This document shows, in pieces, positions 1 to 7,097 of a stretch of 50,257 nucleotides of DNA. Position numbers and translations under genes: made by a program. Numbering within the stretch: position 1 is the stretch's first letter; each line of letters starts with the position of its first letter. This DNA is from Streptomyces guryensis (GTDB lineage Bacteria; Actinomycetota; Actinomycetes; Streptomycetales; Streptomycetaceae). The notes beneath the pieces are model-generated. The model was not told where the DNA came from and did not search any database. It worked only from the letters and a program-made list of their open reading frames with translations. The stretch lies in NCBI RefSeq assembly GCF_021261325.1, contig NZ_JAJSBI010000044.1, positions 1 to 50,257 on the forward strand. The letters run 5' to 3'.

Positions 1-138
1 CAACGGCGCCTCTCGGGCCCGGTGGCACCACCCCCCAGGTCATCCCTTCGACAGGGGGGAACAGCCATGCCGGGCCCGGAGGCCAGCGGTCCCATTGCAG
101 GACCGCAGAAAACATAACGGGGGAGAGAGAACGCGCCC

Positions 139-539
139 GTGCCACGCAGGAAACCACTCATAGCTTCCGCTGTCCTCGCAGTCCTGCTTGGCAGCCTCGG
201 CACCAGCCCCGCCCACGCGGATACGAGCACCGCTCTGTACGTCGACGATGCGTCTGCCATGTGCAGCGACACCGGCCCTGGTTCCCAGGCGGAACCCTTC
301 TGCCGGTCGGAGCCAGCGCGGTGCTGGTCAACCTCACCGGCACCGGGCCGACCACCGGCACCCACCTCACCGCCTACGGCGACGGCAGTCTGCCGAACGT
401 CTCCGACCTCAACCTGACCACCGGCGAGACCCGTCCCGTCCTGGCCGTGGTCCCGCTCGATTCCAACGGCTACATCCACATCCACAATGCCAACGGCTCG
501 GTCAGCGTCATCGCCGACCTCGAGGGCTACTTCGGCTGA
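139..539 (+). pseudogene. Remnant of a secreted (beta-helix-like) protein, internally deleted and frameshifted
   Basis: Two halves of one gene lie in different frames. The 5' half starts at a GTG (139) and encodes a clear Sec signal peptide (basic start, hydrophobic stretch, Ala-His-Ala cleavage region), then the LYVDDASA...C..GPG..A.PFC opening I associate with secreted right-handed beta-helix proteins of Streptomyces. The 3' half, in the frame ending at 539, encodes VLVNLTGTGPTTGTHLTAYGDG...NLTTGETRPVLAVVP...GYFG, the usual C-terminal beta-sandwich module of such proteins. The large central domain is missing and the halves join near 300 out of frame, so an internal deletion killed the gene. 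Family naming is from memory; the broken state is seen directly. Confidence 0.7.
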
Positions 540-551
540 CCCCCCTCCGGC

Positions 552-578
552 CCGCCGCCCTCCCGCCGAGGGCGGCGG
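552..578 (+). terminator. Hairpin terminator after the secreted-protein remnant
   Basis: An 11-bp stem CCGCCGCCCTC / GAGGGCGGCGG encloses a 5-base loop 12 bases after the stop codon at 539. There is no T-tract, as is common for Streptomyces terminators. Confidence 0.6.
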
Positions 579-635
579 CCCGCCCCATGGTGCTGAAGGA
601 GCCTGCGATGTGCCTGTTGCGTGACATGCAAATGA

Positions 636-1121
636 GTGCACGAACACGGCATGGGCTGGATCACCGCGGCCCCGGGACTGGTCTCGGCGGTCCGCTCGGC
701 GAAGCAGTTCCTGACCTACGTCTCCTCCGGCCCCTTCCAGTACGCGGTCGCCGAGGCGCTGGCGCTCCCCGACAGCTACTTCACCGCCTTCCGCGAGGAC
801 ATGCCGGCCAAGCGGGACCTGCTGGCTGCGGGGCTCGCCGAGGCGGGCTTCGAAGTGTTCCGGTCCGCGGGCACCCACTTCATCACCACCGGCATCCGCC
901 CCCTCGGCGAGAAGGACGGCTTCGCCTTCTGCCGCGCGCTGCCCGAGCGGGCGGGTGTCGTCGCCATCCCCAACGCCGTCTTCTACGACCACCGCGAGGC
1001 GGGCGCGCCCTTCGTCCGCTTCGCGCTCTGCAAGCGGGACGAGGTTCTCACCGAGGCCACCCGCCGCCTGCGACGCCTCGCGTCATCGGGCCTCAAGGAA
1101 ACGAACCAGCCTTCGCCGTAA
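636..1121 (+). pseudogene. C-terminal fragment of a class I/II PLP aminotransferase (copy 1)
   Basis: The translation begins abruptly at WITAAPGLVSAVRSAKQFLTY, which in fold-type I aminotransferases (DapC / methionine-aminotransferase-like) follows the PLP-lysine. It continues through the small domain to FVRFALCKRDEVL. About 240 N-terminal residues, including the Schiff-base lysine and most cofactor contacts, are absent, so it cannot be an active enzyme. The reading frame is intact to TGA at 1121. A second, very similar fragment lies at 4238-4689 and homology between the two begins at about the same point (near 605 and 4205). The truncation therefore seems to have come before the duplication. 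Confidence 0.8.
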
Positions 1122-1224
1122 CGGCACGGGCCGCCCGACCCACCGTCCCCGACCGAGACGATCTCTGCAGGCGCCGCCCGGCCCACAGCCAGGCAGCCCC
1201 CTCAGCGAGATCTTCGTGCGCCTG

Positions 1225-3258
1225 TTAGGCCAGGTGCACCTCCAGTGCCGCCCGCACGCCGGACTCGACGGCACCCTCGATCCACGACGGCTTGACCGAG
1301 GTGTGGTCCCCGGCGAAACGCAGCGGGCCTTCGGGGGCGCGGATGTGCCCGAGGAGTTCGGTGTGCTGGCCGGGGAGCAGAACGGACGCCTCACCGTACG
1401 CGTACGGATCGCGCAGCCAGCTCTGGGTGCGGCCTGCACCGGTGTAGAACACCTCCACCCGCTGTCCGTAGACCTGCTGCAGGCCGCGCAGGGCGTACGG
1501 GTAACGGGCCTCGTCGTCGAAGGAGTCCCAGCGGGAGGCGTCGTCGGCCCAACAGTAGGAGGCCAGCACGACGCCTCCCTTGCTGCCGGGAACAGGGTGC
1601 GACGGGTTGATCATGAAGCGGTTGGAGTTGTCGGAGACCGACCCGCCACCGATGATGTGAGCAGCCTCGGGCTGGTCGCGGCCCACCCAGCGGTTGGCGG
1701 CGTAGTGGGCACGTTGTGCCGAGCTGATGTGACCGCGCGGCACAGAGGGGTGCGCCCCGAGCAGGCTGCCGTCGGCGGGCGCCTTGCCGCGCAGATAGTC
1801 CTGGTGCAAACCAGGCCGTACGGTGTCGAGTTCGCGTTTCCAGTCGGCCTCGGTGAACTCCCACCAGCGGCGGCTGAACTCCAGCAGTACCTTGGTCGCG
1901 CTGTCGTAGTGCAGCTCGGCGACGGCACGGCGCTTGCCGTATGCCATCAGCGGGCTGATCTGCACCTGTCGCAGCCCGGAGAACGGCACGGTGACGATCG
2001 CCAGGTCACCGGTGAACTGCTCGCGCACCACCGTGCCGTCGCGGCCCTCCGACACGGTGTCGATCCACACGTGCGGGCCGTCCCGGCGCACATGCGAGGT
2101 GTCGTCGGCACCGGGCTCATGCTGTCGTTCGGCGTCCCAGTACTCGATGTGCGTGGCGCGCCGGTCGCGGCGCAGCACGTCGGACACCTGCCGCAGCAGC
2201 GCGTCCGGCAGTGTCGCCGTGCCGCCGACCAGCTCCCAGAAGGCGGTGCCCGGGCTGATCAGGGACTGGCTGATGAAGCTGTGGATGAAGGACAGCGGTA
2301 GCCGCGAGGTCAGGTTCTCCAGCGTGCCGACCAGGTCGATGGTGCGCTCGTCGAAACCGGCCTGCTCGGTCAGGAACCGGTACATGGACCAGTCGCCGTA
2401 GCGTTGGACGACCCGTGCCCAGCCCCGCACCCGCTCCGGCAGGGGTTTGTCGACGCGCTTGCCGTCGGGCCCGACCGTGCTGAACTCGTCGCGTACGGGA
2501 TCGAGGGCATCGCCGAGGATCTTCGAGGAGGGGGTGTCCCAGTACTTGCGGGGTACTCCGAAGGACTGGTTGACGCGGCGGGGGGATCCGGCGTACTCGG
2601 AGCGGCGTACGCGGATGCCGTTGACGTGCAGCCATGCGTGGTTGACGGGTTTGCCGGATCCGTCGACGTCGACGAGGTGGAACGGGCGCTTCTCGAGACC
2701 GAGTTGCTCGATCAGGTGCATGACCAGCGGGTGGCTGCCGGGGATACGCATGGCGCCGGCCTCCGCGTACTGCCGCGGATCCGCGAACGGCTGCGCGGCG
2801 TGCTCGTGGCCACCGGTGCGGAAGGTCTTGATACGTCCGCCGACCCGGTTGCCGTTGGCCTCCAGCAGCGTCACCTGGTATCCGGCGCGCTTGAGCAGCC
2901 AGGCGGCGACGAGGCCGGCCGGACCGGCACCCACGACCAGGACCTTCTTGGCGGCTCTGGTCCGGGCGCGGGGCAGCCCGGAACCGAGGATCTTCTCGTA
3001 CGTAGGCACGAGGGGCCTGTCGTGGGCGTCGACCACCAGCAGCGCGCGGGCGACGGCAAGACAGGTGTCCCAGTCGGCGGTGGAGCGGGAGGGGGCCCGC
3101 TCCGGGACAGCGGGGGCGGCAGGGGTGGCCGGTGCCGCGGCGGCCGGCTCGGCGGTGCCCAGTCCGAGGACGGTGACGCCGGCGGCTGTGCCGGTGGCGG
3201 TGGTGAAACGCCGCCGGGACAACGGCAGTTGGCTGGCTGCGGTGCGGAGTTCATGCAT
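1225..3258 (-). CDS. Tat-exported L-glutamate-oxidase-like flavin amine oxidase
   Basis: A protein of 677 residues. It begins with a twin-arginine signal (LSRRRF at residues 13-18, hydrophobic region, Ala-rich cleavage site), so it should be exported folded with FAD. A dinucleotide-binding GAGPAG lies near residues 110-115, followed by LEANGNRVGGRIKTF, the flavin amine oxidase signature. Along its length it resembles Streptomyces L-glutamate oxidase (about 700 aa): RRWWEFTEADWKREL, FYTGAGRTQSWLRDPYA and WIEGAVESGVRAA. The Arg and His I remember as substrate-site residues of that enzyme appear conserved (TSRLPLSFIH, spaced seven apart). Expected reaction: oxidative deamination of an L-amino acid with O2, releasing H2O2 and ammonia outside the cell. 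The ATG at 3258 is chosen because AGGA lies just upstream and the Tat motif follows; a TTG at 3306 is less likely. The gene stands alone between two aminotransferase fragments. Exact substrate is inferred. Confidence 0.85.
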   Translation of the reverse strand: MHELRTAASQLPLSRRRFTTATGTAAGVTVLGLGTAEPAAAAPATPAAPAVPERAPSRSTADWDTCLAVARALLVVDAHDRPLVPTYEKILGSGLPRARTRAAKKVLVVGAGPAGLVAAWLLKRAGYQVTLLEANGNRVGGRIKTFRTGGHEHAAQPFADPRQYAEAGAMRIPGSHPLVMHLIEQLGLEKRPFHLVDVDGSGKPVNHAWLHVNGIRVRRSEYAGSPRRVNQSFGVPRKYWDTPSSKILGDALDPVRDEFSTVGPDGKRVDKPLPERVRGWARVVQRYGDWSMYRFLTEQAGFDERTIDLVGTLENLTSRLPLSFIHSFISQSLISPGTAFWELVGGTATLPDALLRQVSDVLRRDRRATHIEYWDAERQHEPGADDTSHVRRDGPHVWIDTVSEGRDGTVVREQFTGDLAIVTVPFSGLRQVQISPLMAYGKRRAVAELHYDSATKVLLEFSRRWWEFTEADWKRELDTVRPGLHQDYLRGKAPADGSLLGAHPSVPRGHISSAQRAHYAANRWVGRDQPEAAHIIGGGSVSDNSNRFMINPSHPVPGSKGGVVLASYCWADDASRWDSFDDEARYPYALRGLQQVYGQRVEVFYTGAGRTQSWLRDPYAYGEASVLLPGQHTELLGHIRAPEGPLRFAGDHTSVKPSWIEGAVESGVRAALEVHLA

Positions 3259-3509
3259 ACGTCCTGGATAGGGCGCGCCAGAGTGCCGCGTACGGGAGAT
3301 GATCAACGCTCACCCGAACGTGCGAGCGCGGGGAGGCTCGACACCCCGCCCGCAGCGCACGCGTGCGGAACGGATGCTTCCGCGCACGCCGCACACGTCC
3401 GGCGGCCGAAGGCCCGCGGTTGGCGCGCACTGTCCCTGCTGCCTGCTCAAGCCCGACCACGCCCTACAACGGGGGTGCCAACGGCACGGCCGTTGCCGGG
3501 AGCCCTTCG

Positions 3510-4064
3510 TCAGCGGGCGTCCGCCTCGGGCTCCGGGCGCGGGAGTTCGTCGAGGTCGAGGGTGAAGGTGCGGCCGTCGGCCAGGGGGATGGGGAGCTTG
3601 CCCGTGCCGTACTTGTGGGTGTGTGCCGCGATGTAACCGGTGGCGGTCGGCTGGGTATGGAGAACGACTTCCTCGGCGTAGGGGTCCACGACCAGGTAGA
3701 TCGGAATTCCGTAGCGGCCGTACTTCGCGGTGCAGTCGTCGTAGTCCTTGCGTGCGGAAGAGGTCGAGACGACCTCGGAGATCAGCAGGACGTCCTCGAA
3801 GCTGTAGCGCTTGCCTTCCCGGCGGGCGTCCTCCCGAAGGATCGCCAGATCGGGGGCGGAGTTCTCGTCGGCGGGGAAGTCGAGGTAGACGTCCGAGGCA
3901 GTCTTCGCGTGGCGCCCGAGGGACACGACCGTGTCGTATTGCATCGACTTGATCGTGCTTGAGTGCTCGAAGCTCTGCGGAGTCATGATCACCTTTCCGT
4001 CAGCTCCGAACAGGACCGTGTACCCCCTGGGGAACTCGGTGTGCACGATCGCATCGACGCTCAT
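3510..4064 (-). CDS. Uma2-family (DUF820) restriction-endonuclease-like protein
   Basis: This 184-residue protein has the layout of the Uma2 family, a PD-(D/E)XK nuclease fold common in Streptomyces and cyanobacteria with no settled role. Core motifs are visible: SAPDLAIL (the PD strand), LLISEVVS (the E of the ExK strand), and KYGRYGIPIYLVVDP, where family members carry the conserved Lys-Tyr...Gly-Ile-Pro-x-Tyr-W/L-x-Val-Asp segment. The N-terminus is a little short of the commonest form, but ATG at 4064 gives a complete domain. It is transcribed alone, towards the oxidase gene. No partner methylase or toxin is nearby, so a restriction role is not indicated. Confidence 0.8.
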   Translation of the reverse strand: MSVDAIVHTEFPRGYTVLFGADGKVIMTPQSFEHSSTIKSMQYDTVVSLGRHAKTASDVYLDFPADENSAPDLAILREDARREGKRYSFEDVLLISEVVSTSSARKDYDDCTAKYGRYGIPIYLVVDPYAEEVVLHTQPTATGYIAAHTHKYGTGKLPIPLADGRTFTLDLDELPRPEPEADAR

Positions 4065-4237
4065 CGACGGCTCCTTCCCGTGTGTGGTCAGGATACGGCG
4101 GACAGCGCCGTGTCACCGAGCCCGGCGGTACGGCCGCGAGATGCCTTCGGGCCGTGCATCACGGGACACGAACAGCAGACGGCTCACCGGCTGTGCTGGA
4201 TATGCCCCTGGTGGGCTTGTGCGCGACACGCGAATGA

Positions 4238-4689
4238 GTGCACGAACGAGGCGTCGCCTGGATCACCGCGGCCCCGGGACTGGTCTCGGCGGTCCGCTCG
4301 GCGAAGCAGTTCCTGACCTACGCCTCCTCCGGCCCTTCCAGTACGCCGTCGCCGAGGCACTGCGCTTGCCCGACTCGTACTTCGACGAGTTCCGAGCCGA
4401 CATGCGCGCCAAGCGGGACCTGCTGGCGGGCGGCCTGGACCAGGCGGGCTTCAAGGTATTCCGCCCGGCCGGCACCTACTTCATCACCACCGACATCCGC
4501 CCCCTCGGCGAGAACGACGGCTTCGCCTTCTGCCGCGCCCTCCCCGAGCGGGCCGGCGTCGTCGCCATCGCGAACGCCGTGTTCTACGACCACCGCGAGG
4601 CCGGCGCCCCGTTCGTCCGGTTCGCGTTCTGCAAGCGGACAGTGGTGCTGCAGGAGGCGGTGCAGCGGGTCAAGGCCGCAGCGGGCTGA
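4238..4689 (+). pseudogene. C-terminal fragment of the same aminotransferase (copy 2, frameshifted)
   Basis: This repeats the 636-1121 fragment at high identity (WITAAPGLVSAVRSAKQF, DSYF.EFRADM.AKRDLLA, PLGEN/KDGFAFCRALPERAG). It carries one extra lesion: the run of C after TCCTCCGG is one base shorter (near 4333) than in copy 1, so the frame shifts between SSGP and FQYAVAEAL. The catalytic N-terminal part is again missing. Its 3' end matches the usual C-terminus of the enzyme better than copy 1, which has an altered tail (SSGLKETNQPSP). Confidence 0.8.
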
Positions 4690-4788
4690 TCCGAGGCGCG
4701 TCACGCCGCCACGCCGAGCGCCGCGAAACCGTACCCGGCCGGACGCCCAGCGCTCGCGCATGGCCGGTTCGCCCTGCAATGTGCCGGT

Positions 4789-5979
4789 GTGACCCACGCC
4801 AGTACCCTCGCTCGTACCTCGGTCGCCGAGCCCGGCGCCCAGGGCCGTGTCCATGTGTCCCGGGTGGCCCCCATGGCCACCGCGCTCGGCCTGTTCCTGG
4901 CCGTCCGGCTGCTCGGCGTCGCCACGCTCGCCCTGGTGGCCCGGGCGACGACCGGGCGGGACGCGCTCGGGCTGCTCGGGCGGTCCTGGGACTCCGTGTG
5001 GTACCTGGAGATCGCCGCCCACGGGTACGGCCGCATCCAGCACCCCCGGACGGGCGCCGTCTTCAGCGACACGGCGTTCTTCCCGCTCTACCCGGCGCTG
5101 GTACGGGCCGTGAACGCCGTGAGCCCGCTGGGCGGGGGCGCGTCCGGGCTGCTGGTGTCCTGGACCGCGGCCGCCGTCGCCGCCTGCGGGATCTACGCGG
5201 TCGGTGCCCGGCTGCACGGGCGGGCCGTCGCGATCGCGCTGGTGGTGCTGTGGGCGCTGCTGCCGCACTCCGTGGTGCTGTCCATGGGGTACACCGAGCC
5301 CGTGCTGACCGCGTTCGCCGCCTGGTCGCTGTACGCGGTGCTCGCCGGGCGGTGGCTGTGGGCGGGCTCGCTGGCCGCGCTGGCGGGGCTGGCCCGGCCC
5401 AACGGGTGCGCGGTCGCGGCGGCCGTGCTCGCGGCGGCGGTCTGCGAGGTGTGGCGGCGGCGCGGAAGGGTTTCCCACAGGCTGTGGACGGGCGCTGCCC
5501 TCGCACCGGCCGGCTGGACCGCGTACGTCCTGTGGGTCGGGCACCGCGAGGGGAACCTGCTCGACGGGTACTTCGCCGTGCAGCGGCACTGGGGGTCCCG
5601 GTTCGACTTCGGGCACGGCTCGCTGCGGTTCGTACGGCACCTGCTGCTGCAGGGGGACCGGTTCGTCTTCCCGATGACGATGGTGATCGTGGCGGCGGGC
5701 GTCCTGCTGTTCGCCCTCCTCCTCGCCGACCGCGCCCCGCTCCCGCTCCTCGTCCACAGCGGCGTACTGCTGCTGATCGCCCTCGGCGGCTCCGGCTTCT
5801 TCGAGTCGAAGCCCCGCTTCCTGCTGCCCGCCTTCCCGCTCCTGCTGCCCCTCGCCCGGGCCCTCGTCCGCACGGCGAGAGCCCGGCCCTGGCACGCGAC
5901 CGTGGTGGTCGGCGCCCTGGCCGGGCTCTCGTTCGTCTACGGGGCGTATCTGGTCGTGATCGCCCACATGCCCCTGTAG
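4789..5979 (+). CDS. GPI-mannosyltransferase-like (PIG-V type) integral membrane protein
   Basis: A 396-residue polytopic membrane protein. After a short cytoplasmic head come many hydrophobic helices. The first extracytoplasmic loop has WDSVWYLEIAAHGYGR, followed by DTAFFPLYPALVR. This WD..WY..IA..GY...FFPLYP pattern is the hallmark of the PIG-V / GT76 mannosyltransferase-like family, GT-C enzymes that use a lipid-linked mannose; the acidic residue of WD is the probable catalytic site. Bacterial members are widespread in actinobacteria and mostly uncharacterised. The start is GTG 4789; an in-frame ATG at 4873 (MATALGLFL) just before the first helix is a fair alternative. The gene is alone on its strand. 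Confidence 0.8.
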   Translation: MTHASTLARTSVAEPGAQGRVHVSRVAPMATALGLFLAVRLLGVATLALVARATTGRDALGLLGRSWDSVWYLEIAAHGYGRIQHPRTGAVFSDTAFFPLYPALVRAVNAVSPLGGGASGLLVSWTAAAVAACGIYAVGARLHGRAVAIALVVLWALLPHSVVLSMGYTEPVLTAFAAWSLYAVLAGRWLWAGSLAALAGLARPNGCAVAAAVLAAAVCEVWRRRGRVSHRLWTGAALAPAGWTAYVLWVGHREGNLLDGYFAVQRHWGSRFDFGHGSLRFVRHLLLQGDRFVFPMTMVIVAAGVLLFALLLADRAPLPLLVHSGVLLLIALGGSGFFESKPRFLLPAFPLLLPLARALVRTARARPWHATVVVGALAGLSFVYGAYLVVIAHMPL

Positions 5980-6009
5980 GGCGATGACGCTGTGGAAGCG
6001 GGCGGAGGA

Positions 6010-6543
6010 CTACTCCTCGTCGTCCCCGGGCTTCTCGTCCGCCTCGTTGATCTCCTCTTCGAGGCCGAGCTGCTCGATGAGCCACTTGTCGAACTCGATG
6101 GCGGCCCGTACCCAGCTGACGGTGGAGGACACGAAGTGCTCCAGGCTGACGCCGGTGCCGATCAGCATCTGCGCCTCACCGATCAGACGGACCGTGCCGT
6201 CGTCGTGGGTGTGGCTGTAGACCTTGGGCCACAAGGTCCGCCGGTTCCAGTCGTCGATGGACTCCAGCAGCAGCTGCTTCTCGTCGATCTGGTGGGGCCG
6301 GTCGTAGAACGTCCGGACGGAGAAGACCTGCTGGTCCCCTTCACCGCGGAACATGAAGTACGTACGGAACTGCTCCCACGGCGCCGCGAGGTCACCCTCG
6401 TCGTCGACGACGTACTTGAGCTCCATCTGGTCGAGGAGCTGCTTCACGAGGTCCTGATCCGGGACGACGGGGCCCGCCGGTCCGCCGGGCTGCGGCTCGG
6501 GCTGGCCCCCGAAGTTCGGAATCGAGGACGGGTCGATGGACAT
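6010..6543 (-). CDS. YbjN-domain protein
   Basis: A soluble 177-residue protein with a Pro-rich N-terminal 30 residues, then a YbjN-type domain (LLDQMELKYVVDDEGDL, FRTYFMFRGEGDQQVFSVRTFYDRP, WNRRTLWPKVY, IGEAQMLIGTGVSLEHFVSSTV) and a strongly acidic tail. YbjN proteins resemble type III secretion chaperones in fold and are thought to act in protein-protein contacts; no reaction is known. ATG 6543 is preferred over upstream in-frame starts because GGAG lies 9 bases before it and the family homology begins there. It converges with the mannosyltransferase-like gene across about 30 bases. Confidence 0.8.
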   Translation of the reverse strand: MSIDPSSIPNFGGQPEPQPGGPAGPVVPDQDLVKQLLDQMELKYVVDDEGDLAAPWEQFRTYFMFRGEGDQQVFSVRTFYDRPHQIDEKQLLLESIDDWNRRTLWPKVYSHTHDDGTVRLIGEAQMLIGTGVSLEHFVSSTVSWVRAAIEFDKWLIEQLGLEEEINEADEKPGDDEE

Positions 6544-6670
6544 ACTTGGACACTCCTGCGGTCGTCTGGCTCGTCCGGCCATCGCTGAGACCAGACGTAC
6601 ATGCCCACCCTCTCTCTCTTGGACCGTGAGCGGCAAGCTGCCCTACCCGGGGCTGCCGCCGCGTGGCCGA

Positions 6671-6928
6671 TCAGCGACGTGAGTACCGGAATCCCGGCCG
6701 CAGCCCCTTGTCCCGCCGAAGCTCCAGGAAGTGGCGCCGGGCTCCCTCCCGGCAGTCGATTCCGTCGGTGGCCTGCCGTTGCCGAGCCGCGGGGGACCAC
6801 ATGTGCGCTGTGCCCCACTGGTGCGTTCCCTCGCAGAAGCAGCGAACAGCAGCCTTACGGAGGAGGGCCGCCCTGGCCTCCCAGCGGCTGGTTGCTTGTG
6901 CGACAGCGGCGGTGAGGTTCACATGCAC
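6671..6928 (-). CDS. Possible small basic hypothetical protein
   Basis: The roughly 550 bases between the YbjN gene and the clpB terminator hold no recognised gene. The best candidate is this 85-residue frame, read from GTG 6928 (or the second GTG two codons on). It is rich in Arg and Ala, with Cys-Phe-Cys and HQWGTAHMW in the middle and no signal or membrane segment. I do not recognise it, and overlapping open frames exist on the other strand, so it may not be real. Confidence 0.3.
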   Translation of the reverse strand: MHVNLTAAVAQATSRWEARAALLRKAAVRCFCEGTHQWGTAHMWSPAARQRQATDGIDCREGARRHFLELRRDKGLRPGFRYSRR

Positions 6929-7062
6929 TCGGCAGCTTGAGCCGCTCCGGCGCCCACCGGTATCCGTCCGTCGCAGCGCGATGGTGAGTGCCTCGTCTGC
7001 CGCTGCCCGCGCTGCGCCTGGCCGGCGCCTTCACACTGTTCACGGTGTGGGTGCCGGCCGGC

Positions 7063-7091
7063 CCCGGGGAGCCCCCGCGGGGCTCCCCGGG
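7063..7091 (-). terminator. Terminator of clpB
   Basis: A perfect 13-bp stem CCCGGGGAGCCCC / GGGGCTCCCCGGG with a 3-base loop begins 6 bases beyond the clpB stop codon. Confidence 0.8.
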
Positions 7092-7097
7092 CCACGC

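Noticed and set aside
955..2301. Long frame antisense to the oxidase
   Set aside because: Same artefact; the oxidase on the minus strand has full-length homology.
3510..4064. Uma2 gene as part of a restriction-modification system
   Set aside because: No methyltransferase, ATPase or toxin partner is adjacent.
4318..5967. A 549-codon open frame antisense to the mannosyltransferase-like gene
   Set aside because: Its composition (Gln/Arg/Gly/Pro-rich) is that of an antisense shadow; no domain or start signal.
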